Of a stretch of 64,000 nt of DNA, positions 54,384-64,000 are shown in pieces (position 1 is the first letter of the stretch; each line of letters begins with the position of its first letter). Location: assembly GCA_025403435.1 (NCBI GenBank), contig CM046349.1, positions 21,226,004 to 21,290,003 on the forward strand, in the 5' to 3' direction. A model generated the notes under the pieces. That model worked only from the letters and a program-made list of their open reading frames with translations, ran no database searches and was not told the origin of the DNA. This stretch comes from Artocarpus heterophyllus. Lineage: Eukaryota; Streptophyta; Magnoliopsida; Rosales; Moraceae. A program made the position numbers and the translations under genes.

Positions 54384-55699
54384 TGATGCAGGTGCATCGC
54401 GTCAAACACATGGCACAAGTCAAGGGTGCATGTCATGGAAGAATTTTATTAAGTTTTTATTTTCTTGTTTTATTCTTGCAATTATTATTAAATTAAAAAC
54501 ATTTGTTGGTGAGGGTTTGAGTGAAAACATTAAGTGGATTTTACTTGTAATATTTGGCCTCATAATCATGTAGAGTTCAGCCCAAGAAGAAAGCATAGAA
54601 GGCGCCATCTATGAGGAATTCAATTTCAAGCCACATACAAAAGAATGGAAGATAACTCATAATTGCAAGGTAACGACTACCAAGGTAATTAAAAGAAAAT
54701 TTCCTATGCTTGAAGAAGTGGGGGAGTTTGAATTTGGCCAAGTATGAGATTTGTTATTAGCTAAATTGAGGGGTATGTCAATAACAAAATCAACACCTAT
54801 TTTAGGAAGAATATGGACTAGGGAAAAAATGGAAAGTGGTGGTCATTAGTCTCTTAATTTTGGTGGTATTAGTTGTTGTCATCACTTTGATTGAGTCAGA
54901 AATTAAATGGGTTGAAAATGAGATGGAAAATTTGTTCGGGAAGGGGGGTGAAGATAGGCGTGTTTAATGTGTTAAATTTGTGTGTTTGCTATATAATATT
55001 TTAGGAAAAGAGTGTGAAGTAAGTGTCTGAATACTAGGGTTGCTTTGGTGTGTCAAAAGAGTGTGAATTCAACATGATTAAAGAGCAAAGAGAAGTAGAT
55101 GTAAGGAAGGTAGGAAATTTGAAAAAAAATTGGGAAGAAGCTTGCATGGATTTGGATGTAAAAATACGCAAAATACGTCCATCTTTGTGGCTGCCTTTGT
55201 AATGCACTCAAATTTATGGCATTTAAGTGTAATAAGCACTAGGTGGTGAAAAAGCCCTTGCATGGGTCATCTATGTGCAATTAACTATTATATTTTATGG
55301 CTGAAATTGAAGTTGTCATGTGAGCCTTGCATGGTTGCATGAAACTTTTAAGTAGAAGCCTAAGTTATCCTTTGTAAAGAGTTTTTTTGGAAATGAAATT
55401 TGATGAACATTTTGAGTCTCAACCTTTGTGTAGGTTAAGTCTTGAAACCTTGATTCTGTATCCTTAGAGTTGGACAGCAGGGTGGTGAATCAAATAGGTC
55501 TGTATCTATGAGTGGTTATTAATTTCTATATCTCTTAATGGTGACCTACTCTTGTCCCTTAGGGTGGTGATTAATTTCTGTATCCCTAAGTTCTATCTCT
55601 TGGTTTAGTTTTGTCTAAGTTTCAGTTGTCAAAAAAATAAAATTAAAAATTGTAGAGTGCACAACCGATAACATTTTCATCCTTAAGAATCTGCCATCA
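54384..55699 (+). repeat. TR-GAG LTR3 (1316 bp)
   Basis: TGATGCAGG..CTGCCATCA, followed by the CTCCT target repeat. The TATA box of LTR1 and LTR2 (CTTATAAATAG) reads CTTTTAAGTAG here, and several small deletions are present, for example in the GGATTTTGCAT repeat at 55145. It is the most diverged of the three. Confidence 0.9.
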
Positions 55700-57040
55700 C
55701 TCCTAAGCATTAGCGTTTGATCGGCTTGGGTGCCAAGGAGAAGCTCAACAGGACTAACAACCTGAAGGTGGCAACAAGGTTGAGGGCAGTGCCTCGTATA
55801 GGATGGAACTACCCAAAGATACCAATAGTCATCGATTTTGGAAGCTACAGTACTAGATTGACCAAATCTATGACAACAGGTTTGGACTTGTGAGGGTGGT
55901 ATGTCAGACCCGCCATTCATCGACACCATTATGTGGGCCCCCATGCCCCTAAATTCAAAGTCCCATAAATCAAGGCCTATGATAGGACCACCAATGCAGA
56001 CAGGCATGTGGAGCTCTATTGAGGTCACATGCTTCTTCAAAACGCCAGCGATGCAGCAATATGCAAGGCCTTTTCGCTTACAATAATAGGTCCAGCTCGG
56101 CAATGGTTTAGGCAAATTGAGTTAGGGACCATTGCCTTCTTTTGCCAACTATCAAATGCGTTCTCTTCCGCATTCTCTACGAGCAGGACAAGGAGAAAAT
56201 AAATAACTCACCTCTATGTGGTCAAGCAAGGGGATAGAAGTGTTAAAGATTACATTAACCGTTTTCCCCAAGCTATGTTGGAAGACAAGACCCTAAAACA
56301 CGCCTTCGTCGAGGGTCTCCGAAATGAGAAATTAACCTGATCACTCACTTTGGAATAGCTTAGCATCTTTTCTTAGATGCTTGGCTACGCCCAAAGGAAT
56401 GCTGATGCGGCTGAGTACATGAAGAGCCGCTGAGATAAAGGGGGTAGCAGCAACAGTAGGAAACAAAAGAGATAGAAATCCCCACCAAAACAACCCACTA
56501 CCAAGCAGGGTAAAAGGCAAAAGAAGGACAAAAAGGTAGAAAAGGCAAAGGTGCCGACCGAAAAGTTTCAGACCTACACACCTCTAGTTGCCAACATTGA
56601 CGAAGTGTTGGCCCAAGTGAGTGGTCAAAATTTGTTGGTAGATCTGCCTAACCTAAAGGGAAGCAAGGCCAAGAGAGATCAAAACAAGTACTGTAATTTC
56701 CATAAGGACGTGGGACACAATACTTGCGATTGCATTCAACTTAAAGACCAGATCAAAAGACTGGTCAGGGACAGGCATTTGCGGGAATTCGTTGAGCGAG
56801 TTCTAACTCCTGGTTCCATAACTAGGAGGAATGCCCAACTGATTAGGGACTCACAGACTCGATCACATAATGAGGGTGGGAATCCCTTGGAACCCCTAAA
56901 CATTGTTCACACAATCTTCGGTGGGCCTGTTACTAGGGACACCTTAAGTGGACGACAAGCGTATGCCTGGGAAGCTCGGTTGATCGAAAGGGGCGATCTC
57001 ATGAATATGTCTGAACACATCAATAAGATCTGCCGACAAT
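55700..57040 (+). pseudogene. gypsy-2 gag
   Basis: Capsid/nucleocapsid protein. MSDPPFIDTIMWAPM starts at about 55901; after a frameshift near 55970 the core reads AFSLTIIGPARQWFRQIELGT, F.CQLSNAFSS, LYVVKQGDRSVKDYINRFPQ and KHAFVEGLRNEKL. The open 163-codon part (56551-57042) has KRDQNKYCNFHKDVGHNTCDC, the Cys/His knuckle variant of Tat elements, then QLKDQIKRLVRDRHLREFVER. The sequence just right of CTCCT (55705 on) aligns with gypsy-1 gag directly across from 48252, showing that the array split this ORF. Confidence 0.8.
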
Positions 57041-57660
57041 AGGATGTCTCAATCACCTTCACCGAGGAAGAGGTAGATAAACTTGTTCACCCGCACAATG
57101 ATGCTCTTATATGCGAGCTGCAAATCGCTAATAACATTGTCTGGCATGTACTGATCGACAATGGCAGTTCGGCCGATATCCTCTTCAAGTAGGCCTATGA
57201 CAAGTTAAAGATCAGTAACACTACACTCATTCCAGTCCAAACAACTTTGTATGGCTTCGTTGGAGAGTGTTGCCAATAACTTTGTCCAATGTGTACTGAT
57301 CAACAATGGTAGTTCAGCTGACATCCTTTTCAAGTAGGCCTATGACAAGTTGAAGATCAATAACGCTACATTCATCTTGATCTAGACGCCTCTATATGGC
57401 TTCATTGGAGAGTGCATCTGAGCTGTGGGAAAGGTCGGCCTATCAGCCACCTTTGAAAAAAGGGCAGCTCGGGTGACTCGCATCGTCGACTAGGCCATGG
57501 TCTTCATGTACCATCTAGCAATGAAATTTCTAATAGAGAATGGGGTCAAAGTAATTAGGTCACTACAAAAGGATTCTCAAGACTGCTATACAAATGCCGT
57601 CAAGGCAGCTTCGGTTCAGCAATTGAATGTCTCGGTGTATATAAGGTTGACTAGATACCC
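57041..57660 (+). pseudogene. gypsy-2 aspartic protease with internal tandem duplication
   Basis: Protease domain with the active site VLIDNGSSADILF at 57148-57188. A 145-bp stretch (57130-57274) is repeated at 57275-57419, so a second active-site copy, VLINNGSSADILF, follows. Both units have TAG in place of the glutamine codon before AYDKLK, so this stop is older than the duplication. The C-terminal segment MVFMYHLAMKFLIENGVKVIR is at 57497-57560. 145 is not a multiple of 3, so the frame is also broken. Confidence 0.8.
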
Positions 57661-58780
57661 TTTCCTGTTGAACCAAAGCCAAAGATGTTGTCCGACCTGG
57701 ATCCCCAACTTCCAGACGAAGAAATAAAGGCCATGTCGGTGGAGGATTTGGTGCCATATAATTTGGACCCCGAACATTCCGACTACAAGGTCCAACTTGG
57801 TTCTCAACTAAAGCCTAAGATCCAGGTTGACCTAGAAAAGTTCCTAATGGAATATTGGGATGTATTTGTGTGGTCCCATAAAGACATGCCCGGCATCGAC
57901 CTTAGCATTATCTATCATCACCTTAACATTCGGCCCGAGCATAAGCCAGTTATCCAGAAGCGAAGAGCCTTCAATCCGAAAAGGTATGCCGCCATCAACG
58001 AGAGGGTCCAGAATGGTTTGCAAATGTAGTCCTCGTTAAGAAAGCTAATGGGAAATGGCGGGTTTGCATCGACTACACCAACCTGAATAAGGCCTGCCCC
58101 AAGGACTGCTTCCCACTTTCTCGGATCGACCAGCTCATCGTCACTACAACCAGACATGAACTGTTAAGCTTTATGGATGCCTACTCCGGCCATAACCAGA
58201 TCAGGATAGCCAAGGAAGATCAAATCAAGACCACCTTTACCACCGACCAAGGGCTATTCTGCTACGTGGTTATGTCCTTCAGATTGAAGAACACCAAAGC
58301 GACCTACCAGCATCTGGTGAACAAGATGTTTGCTTGGTTGATCGGCAAGACCATGAAGGTCTACATAGATGATATGTTCATCAAATCCATCTGAGCAGCA
58401 GACCACATTGTCGATCTTTGAGCAAGCTTTAACATTCTACGAGAGTATGGGATGAAACTCAACCTGACAAAGTACACGTTCGGGGTCAGCTCAGACAAGT
58501 TTCTCAGTTTTAAGGTAAATCAAAGAAGGATCGAGGTCAACCCGACAAAAGCCTGAGCTGTGATCTACATGCACTCACCCCGCACAACCAAAAAGGCGCA
58601 GAAGCTGATCTTCATGGTGGCAGCCCTATCTAGATTTGTCTACCGATCTATCGACAAGTGCCGCCCTTTTTTTAGACACTTAAAGGGAGGTTTAAGTGGA
58701 GCAGGGAATGTGAAAAAGCATTTCAAAATCTCAAGTGGTACCTAGCCGCGCCCCCACTCCTATCCAAACCTTTACCAGGA
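57661..58780 (+). pseudogene. gypsy-2 reverse transcriptase
   Basis: The RT domain begins after EDLVPYNLDPEHSDYKVQLG with MPGIDLSIIYHHLNIRPEHKPVIQKRR (57885-57965). It continues after a frameshift through GKWRVCIDYTNLNKACPKDCFPL, then MDAYSGHNQIRIAKEDQIKTTF, VMSFRLKNTKATYQHLVNKMF and the catalytic YIDD at 58362-58373. A stop after FIKSI and further frame changes lead to the thumb (MVAALSRFV.RSIDKCRPFF). The catalytic motif is intact but the frame is interrupted about five times. Confidence 0.82.
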
Positions 58781-59165
58781 GAAGTATTGTATGCCTACCT
58801 AGCTGTGTCCGAGAAGGCTATGAGCTCGGTCCTCGTTCGAGAGGACGACGGTATTCAGAAATTGGTTTACTGCACCAGCCATGCATTCCAAGGCATCGAG
58901 GATAAGTACCCTCCGTTGAAGAAAATAGCCTTTGCCCTCGTAATCTTCACTTGGAAGCTACGACCATGCTTCTAAGGCCATACAGTCTGAGTCCCGACCA
59001 AGTACCCTCTACAGTAAGTTCTCCAAATTCTGGAGATATCTGGGCAGATGGCCAAGTGGTCAGTCGAGCTCTGGCAATATGACATTCATTTTGTTCCAAA
59101 AACGGCCATAAAGGCACAAACCTTAGCTGACTTTTTTGCCGAGTTCATTGACGTTGTATAGAGCA
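58781..59165 (+). pseudogene. gypsy-2 RNase H (RT-linked)
   Basis: YAYLAVSEKAMSSVLVREDDG, LVYCTSHAFQGIEDKYPPLKKIAFALV (58787-58970), then after a stop KWSVELWQYDIHFVPKTAIKAQTLADFFAEF. This is the ordinary gypsy RNase H following RT. It ends just before the second RNase H. Confidence 0.8.
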
Positions 59166-59460
59166 TTCCTTCCATTAAAAAGGTCCTAGTAGAAGATCAA
59201 GACTTCCCTAGTGGCAACGAGAATGTCAACGTTTGCGAGACTGAGTCTAATTGGAAACTCTTTGTTGATGGATCATCTAGCGCTGACGGGTCGAGAGCCA
59301 ATTTGGTTCTCACTAGCCCGGACAGTTATAAAGCAATCTATGCCCTACACTTCAATTTCAAGGTGTCCAACAACAAAGCTAAGTATGAAGCACTGCTGGC
59401 CAAGAATAGGTGCATCAAACTCGCAACAACTCAGCCCGTTATTTGATATTGGGGGAAAAC
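59166..59460 (+). pseudogene. gypsy-2 second, archaeal-type RNase H
   Basis: NWKLFVDGSSSADGSRANLVLTSP (about 59250-59320) and HFNFKVSNNKAKYEALLAKN (to 59410) form the start of the additional RNase H typical of Tat elements. The motif order D-G-S and the N-(E/K)-A-(E/K)-YEAL helix are recognisable. Most of the C-terminal half is missing or frameshifted before integrase. Confidence 0.75.
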
Positions 59461-59499
59461 TTTACTAACATGGCTACACTACTCTATGCCTAAGGTGCA

Positions 59500-60135
59500 T
59501 AGGACCTAGAGAGGCCCAATACCTGATGAGGGAAATCTACGAGGGGCTATGGGCAACCACGCAAGGGGCGATCCCTAGCTAAGAAGTGCCTTCGTCAGGG
59601 TTATTATTAGCCGACCATGGACTAAGGCTACAAAGAGTACATGCGGAGATACCTCAAATGTCAGTAATATGCTCGGGCGATTGGACACTATGCCAAACCG
59701 CTCACCTCGGTGACGTTTGCCTGGCCTTTTGCCAAGTGGGCTATTGACCTGATCAGACCATTTCCCCAAGCCTAGTCACAGTTTAAATATTACATTATGG
59801 CCATGGACTACCTCACTAAGTGGGTGAAAGTTGAGCCATGCACCAACATGGCCAAGGCAAGGTGCGCCAATTTTATTTGGAAGAACATCATCTGCAGGTT
59901 TGAAATTCCACATACCATTGTGACCGACAATGCCAAGTAGTTTGAATCCTCAAGTCTTCTCCACCTATGCGAGCAGCTTGTGATCAAAAAGGTGTTCTCT
60001 TTGCCTGGTTATCCTCAGAGCAACAGGCAGGTTGAAACAGTCAACAAAATAATTAAAGACAACCTGAAGAAAAAGCTTGAAGACCTCCAAGGCGCATGGG
60101 GGGACTTCATTGGTACTCATGAAGGAAATCAGAAC
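59500..60135 (+). pseudogene. gypsy-2 integrase, C-terminally truncated
   Basis: The DDE core is read in pieces: WAIDLIRPFPQA, YIMAMDYLTKWVKVEPC (about 59740-59835), NIICRFEIPHTIVTDNAK (59885-59938, then a stop), and the catalytic Glu helix region GYPQSNRQVETVNKIIKDNLKKKL (60008-60075), in which N-G-Q has become N-R-Q. Similarity stops after LQGAWGDF (about 60110), before the usual WAYRTT segment, so a deletion or rearrangement removed the C-terminal domain. Confidence 0.78.
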
Positions 60136-60149
60136 CTCTTAAGGGAGGT

Positions 60150-61500
60150 TTAAGGTTCGAACCATGAGGGACACAAGGGGACAGTACGGATGAGTGGGCC
60201 CGGATAAGCCGCAATAAGAGCCAATTATGCCGGGGGCCGACCTACGGGCCTCATGGGGGCTTGAGTGGGGTCGGGTACACCACACGAGATACAGACTTAT
60301 GTACGTTGATAAAAGAATGGAAGGTAAGCCAGAATAAATTCGAGTAGGCTTCGTCCTGAAGACTCTCAAAAAATGAGTCCCTATGCATGGCCTCCCCGAT
60401 GGTTTCAATCATTAGGCGGCAGGTGTTTCGATGCATCCTCGGTGGCTCCGTTGATGGTGGTGGCACGGTGGTTGTGATAGTTGGTGGTGGGGCCTGGCTG
60501 GATGAGGCCCCCACCCTCGTTAGAGGTGGTAGTAGGGTGACAAGTTGGATCATGGCAGGAGGCTGCTCGATCCTTAGCGTCCTCTTTTTCTTGGACCTGG
60601 CCACGCCTTTCCTCTTCTAACGACAGAGGTTCTCCATCATCCTCTGCCGTTCTTAGCTGGAGGCCTGTCAAGAAGACATGTCTGTAACGAGAAATCAAGT
60701 CAAGATGAGCTCGACAGGGCTAAAAAAAACAATAAAGAAAAAAAACAATTCAAAGCTTACCGCTGATATGGAGCTAGCGTGATAGATAGAGGCACCGAAT
60801 CATGTCCTCGAGGTCCTCGTTTGCCATGGGTGGCCTTAGATCGAAGGAACCACTCGACTAGTCCTCGAAAATAGACGATGATGGCTCTCTCATCGGCCAC
60901 CCGAATCAGCTGGTGCTCGGCCCCAAGATGTCAACAGCACTTGACCTTGCTACTGTAACTTACTCGGCTGATCAGGTAGGTAGAACATTTTGACAAAGAT
61001 TTATTGAGCTAGACTCCCCAAACCAGCCGTAATGGAAAAGGTTGGTCTTTTAGAGGAGGAAGGACTACCGCTAAGTAGACTCAGACTTGCCATACAAATC
61101 CTCCATTGCCTCAACAATCTCGTTGATGCCCATGGTCTCTTTGACCAGATGTGTCCCTACTTGAACCTGGTCGGGACTTCTTGATCCTCAGGAACCACCT
61201 CACTGGCTTGGGCTAAGTAGTTCCCACTGATGTAAAACCACTCAAACTTCCATAGCTTGTCCAAGTCAGGGTTGCCCAAAATAAAAACCTTCTTAAAGCC
61301 AATGAAGTAATACCATCCCAATTGCTAAGGAGGCCTTTTCATTTTGTACACTTGTTTGAAGGCTTCCTACAGCATCTTGGTTGCCCAGAAATACCTCAAA
61401 AGTACGTACATCTGGATATAGAGTGATAACAATTTGGGTTGAGCTGAGCAGGGCATACATTTAGGTCATTAAATGCCTGGCAGAGGAATGGATCATTAAA
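60150..61500 (-). pseudogene. Antisense ORF of the Tat element (gypsy-type transposase-like domain)
   Basis: After integrase the coding signal switches to the minus strand. Around 61340-61190 it reads QLGWYYFIGFKKVFIL, then KLWKFEWFYISGNY and EVVPEDQEVPTRF, resembling the plant 'putative gypsy type transposon' domain (Pfam Transposase_28), where a G-W-Y-F segment is followed by a W..RFFFV.G segment. Downstream on the same strand are the Pro/Thr-rich frames 60698-60251 (EEERRGQVQEKEDAKDR; PPPTITTTVPPPSTEPP), a linker typical of these proteins. Tat-lineage elements such as Grande carry an antisense gene between integrase and the 3' LTR. Several stops here. Function unknown. Confidence 0.62.
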
Positions 61501-61503
61501 CGT

Positions 61504-62136
61504 CTATGGATTCCATATCTATGAATAACAGGTCTACGCTATCAAGAGTCATGCCTACAATGTACTAGCGTACGTACCACTATAAAATATGGATGTCACC
61601 CTTCAGTACATCAAAAGACATAAGTAAAGACAACAGACCCACTATTCATCTTAGGATTCAGATACAATAAAAATGATTATTTAAGGTGAATCGATTTGCA
61701 GAGACAGAATTATTAATCCAAATCAATTCACTTTATGTCCTGATCTAATACATGGTCACCTATGACAATACGCCAATGTTTCTATTCACGGAGTCCACCT
61801 TTGATGGTTAAGATAAACCATCTCCCGTTAGGGATATAGACAATATAATAATCTTTACATGAATAAAACACCCAACTTTATTCCCTCAATTGCGGATCTT
61901 ATGATTAGACCGTCACCTTAAGAATTGTGTCTTCCGCATAATCTGTCCATCATATGCCCAATTCTTAAAGGTATAGACCGACAGTCTCAAACTATTGTTT
62001 GCTTAACATACATTCAACAAATATGAACGTAAAGAAGATAAAATTTGATATATAAATAATAAATAAACTCTTTATTGATAAAAATGTCTCAAAAAATATA
62101 TTACATTTTTACTCCTTAGGGCATACACGTCTAGTA
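61504..62136 (-). repeat. copia-C 3' LTR, first 633 bp only
   Basis: Colinear with copia-A LTR 7037-7669. On the minus strand it starts TACTAGACGTG at 62136 (family consensus TGTTAGACATG, so the terminal TG is mutated) and ends at CTATGGATTCC, 61504, joined directly to gypsy-2 antisense-ORF sequence. The promoter half of the LTR is missing. Confidence 0.85.
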
Positions 62137-62150
62137 ATCTCTCACTTGCA

Positions 62151-64000
62151 CTAAGCGAGTAAATATGACAAATCTCGCATTCCTATAGCTTCCACATGCC
62201 TCTCAAAGACTCTTCCAGTAAGTGTCTTCGTGAATGAATCAACTAAATTGTCCTCTAACGCGATTTTGCACACCATGACATGCCCGCCCTCGACAAAGTC
62301 CTTTATCACATGATACTTCCGATCAATATGCTGATTCTTCTTGTGAAATCTTGGTTCCTTAGCATTAGTTACCGCCGCACTGTTATCACAGTACAATGAT
62401 ACCGCCTTATCCATACCAGTAACAACCTCAAGATCCCCAAGGAACTTGCGGAGCCACACTACTTTTTACGAAGCATCACTAGCTACCACATACTCGACCT
62501 CCATCATTGAATCCAAAGTGCAATCTTGCTTCACACTTCTCCAACTAATGGCACCACCACCTAGAGTAAACACAAAACCCAAAGTCGATCTCCTAGAATC
62601 CACACAGGATTAAAAATCCGAGTCAGTGTATCCTAAAAGTGTTAAATCCTCATTCAAATATATAAACATATACCCTCGAGTCCTTCTCAGGTACATGAAA
62701 ATATGCTTGACCAAAAACCAATGGTTTGGTCCTAGATCCGCCTGAAATCGACTTACAATCCTAACCGCAAAACAAATATCCAGTCATGTGCAAAGCATGG
62801 AATACATGAGACTACCCATTGCTGAAGCATAAGGCACCTTCTTCATGTATTCTCTTTCTTCCTTAGACTTTGAAGAGTCTTTCTTGGAAAGAGTAAATCC
62901 AGACCTAGACGGTTGCCCACCTTTCTTGGAATCCCACATTGCATACCGCCTGAGAATTTTATCTATGTAGCCAGCCTAGGACAAAGCTATCATTATGTTC
63001 TTTTATCCCAAAAGATCTGGATACCAAAAATAAAATTAGCCTCACCCAAGTCTTTCATGTCAAACTGCTTGGTCAACCATAATTTGATTGATAACAATGC
63101 CCCAACGTCATTGCCAATTAGTAGAATGTCACCTATATAGAGTAGTAGAAAAACTACCTTCCCATCCTTTATGTGTTTATATACCCGTGGTTTATCCATA
63201 TTTTGTGAGAACCCATAAGTCTTGATCACCTGATCAAATCTTATGTTCCAAGAACAGGAAGCCTGCATAAGTCCATAAATTGACTTTAGCAGCTTACAAA
63301 CCTTACCCTTCTGACCCTTGACCTTGAACCCGCTAGTTGTTCCGTATAAATGGACTCATCAAGATAGCCATTTAGAAAAGCCGTCTTGGTATCCATATGC
63401 TAAATCTCGTAGTCGAAAGCAGCAGCTATGGACAAGAGAATCCTGATGGACTTAAGCATGGCTACAGGCGAAAGGTTTCCTCGTAATCGATTCCTTCCTT
63501 TTGCGTGTATCCCTTAGCTACCAGTCTAGCCTTAAAGGTTTTGACTTTTTCATCCATTCCTCTTTTGTTCTTGTAGATCCACTTACACCATTATGGTTTT
63601 ACCCTTTCGGGAAGATCCATAAGCTCCTAGAGCCTATTAGTCTCCATAGACTTCATCTTTATGTTTCTGGCCTCTGTCCAGAGTTTTGAATCAACATCCT
63701 CCATAGCCTTTGCGTAAGTATAAGGATCCTTGTCATGTTCATCCAGTTCAGCTAAGAATGTCTCATCATTGAACATATACCTCTCGGGTTGACGCCCGAT
63801 ACTCCCACTATGCCAAAGCCCTTTAGGTTGTTGTTCAAGTTCATTTGGTTTTTCTACATTGATCGGAACGGTTTCATTCGGAACCCCTGGAGTGATTGGA
63901 TCACTCCTCAACTCCTCGAGCACTGCTTTGCTTCGAGGCTTAAAGTCGTCCATGTAACTTTCCTGAAGGAAAGTTGCATGAATTGAAACCATGACTTTAT
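62151..64000 (-). pseudogene. copia-C pol: integrase C-terminus, RT, RNase H
   Basis: From the right edge: ATFLQESYMDDFKPRSKAVLEEL and GRQPERYMFNDETFLAELDEHDKDPYTYAKAMED (63992-63627), the integrase-RT linker. Then the RT, with the catalytic box changed to YIGD (63128-63139) within VVFLLLYIGDILLIGNDVG, and WLTKQFDMKDLGEANFIFGIQIF. The RNase H part (62459-62151) has LYCDNSAAVTNAKEPRFHKK, HIDRKYHVIKDFVEGGH and ends DLSYLLA with TAG at 62151-62153. Several frame breaks separate the blocks. The Asp-to-Gly change in the catalytic box makes RT inactive regardless. Confidence 0.85.

Larger units (their letters stand above)
48253..55699 (+). mobile_element. Tandem gag-protease-only retroelement (TR-GAG type): LTR-int-LTR-int-LTR
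   Basis: LTR1 48253-49592, internal 1 49593-51320 (1728 bp), LTR2 51321-52655, internal 2 52656-54383 (1728 bp), LTR3 54384-55699. The whole is flanked by one pair of 5-bp repeats, CTCCT at 48248-48252 and 55700-55704. Each internal part has an initiator-Met primer site, gag and protease, and then goes straight to a purine tract and LTR: there is no RT, RNase H or integrase. This is the TR-GAG class of non-autonomous elements described in angiosperms. Confidence 0.9.
47980..61503 (+). mobile_element. gypsy-2: Ty3/gypsy Tat-type element, interrupted by TR-GAG array
   Basis: Similarity to gypsy-1 gag upstream sequence begins at about 47980 (ACCCAATCCGAG.., ACTCACACAACAAC), runs to 48252, is split by the array at 48253-55699 and resumes at 55700. 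Order: gag, CCHC-like motif, protease, RT, RNase H, a second archaeal-type RNase H, integrase, then an antisense ORF region. The second RNase H and antisense ORF mark the Tat lineage. LTRs are not identified: the left end merges into unassigned DNA and the right end is cut by the copia-C LTR at 61504. Confidence 0.8.
61504..64000 (-). mobile_element. copia-C: third copia copy, continues past window
   Basis: Minus-strand element of the same family: truncated 3' LTR, purine tract (AGTGAGAGAT on the minus strand), then RNase H, RT and the end of integrase, running off the right edge. It matches copia-A 1-1860 in order. Confidence 0.88.

Noticed and set aside
48253..55699. Two independent TR-GAG insertions side by side
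   Set aside because: There is a single shared middle LTR, no target duplication around it, and shared private stops; one insertion plus unequal recombination is simpler.
1..64000. tRNA or rRNA genes
   Set aside because: No cloverleaf or rRNA segment could be recognised by eye; only tRNA-complementary primer sites of retroelements are present.

Overview
This is nuclear DNA of a flowering plant, probably a eudicot with a sizeable, repeat-rich genome; I cannot name the species. The evidence is nested LTR retrotransposons of both superfamilies, CACTA, hAT, Mutator-like and Tourist-like DNA transposons, a tandem pair of gag-only retroelements, an AT-rich background and one small plant-type gene with an intron in its leader. 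There are no prokaryotic operons, no CRISPR array, and no rRNA or tRNA gene that I could recognise. Nearly every long open frame is a decayed transposon protein.

Layout. 1-7669: minus-strand Ty1/copia element (copia-A), cut by the window edge at the end of pol, with its 5' LTR at 5642-7669. It sits inside the 5' LTR of an older plus-strand element of the same family (copia-B: LTR remnant 7670-8526, leader, gag-pol 17860-21770, truncated 3' LTR 21796-23208). The copia-B leader is split by a 7.7-kb CACTA/En-Spm transposon (9273-16989, TSD CAA) that carries decayed transposase, DUF4218-, DUF4216- and Ptta/En-Spm-like segments. 23209 to about 27340: minus-strand Ty3/gypsy element of Tat type, truncated in RNase H. 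27520-28325: non-autonomous hAT element.

28430-47980 is the least retroelement-dense part. It has a Mutator-like element with long terminal inverted repeats (TIRs) and a FAR1-like pseudogene (about 28431-31968), with a second Mutator-like element nested inside it (30333-31606). Next come a MITE, one apparently intact host gene (33815-34129, minus) for an Sm-like protein resembling the NatC auxiliary subunit NAA38, another Mutator-like element carrying a Tourist MITE (35241-36675), a minisatellite (37310-37600), and a 2-kb tandem duplication bearing two copies of a broken CCT-delta (CCT4) chaperonin gene start (38848-42040). After that lie AT-rich DNA and a copia solo LTR (45040-46988).

47980-61503: plus-strand Tat-type gypsy element with gag, protease, RT, two RNase H domains, integrase and an antisense ORF region. 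Its 5' gag is interrupted by LTR-int-LTR-int-LTR (48253-55699), two tandem copies of a gag-protease-only element of TR-GAG type sharing a middle LTR and flanked by one TSD (CTCCT). 61504-64000: a third, minus-strand copia copy (copia-C), its LTR truncated.

The genes do not form a pathway. The main biology is the order of insertion: copia-B predates copia-A and the CACTA element; the plus-strand Tat element predates the TR-GAG array; Mutator-like elements are nested in each other. The most notable structures are the TR-GAG tandem array, palindrome clusters shared by copia LTRs and leaders, the FAR1-bearing Mutator-like element and the duplicated CCT4 fragment.
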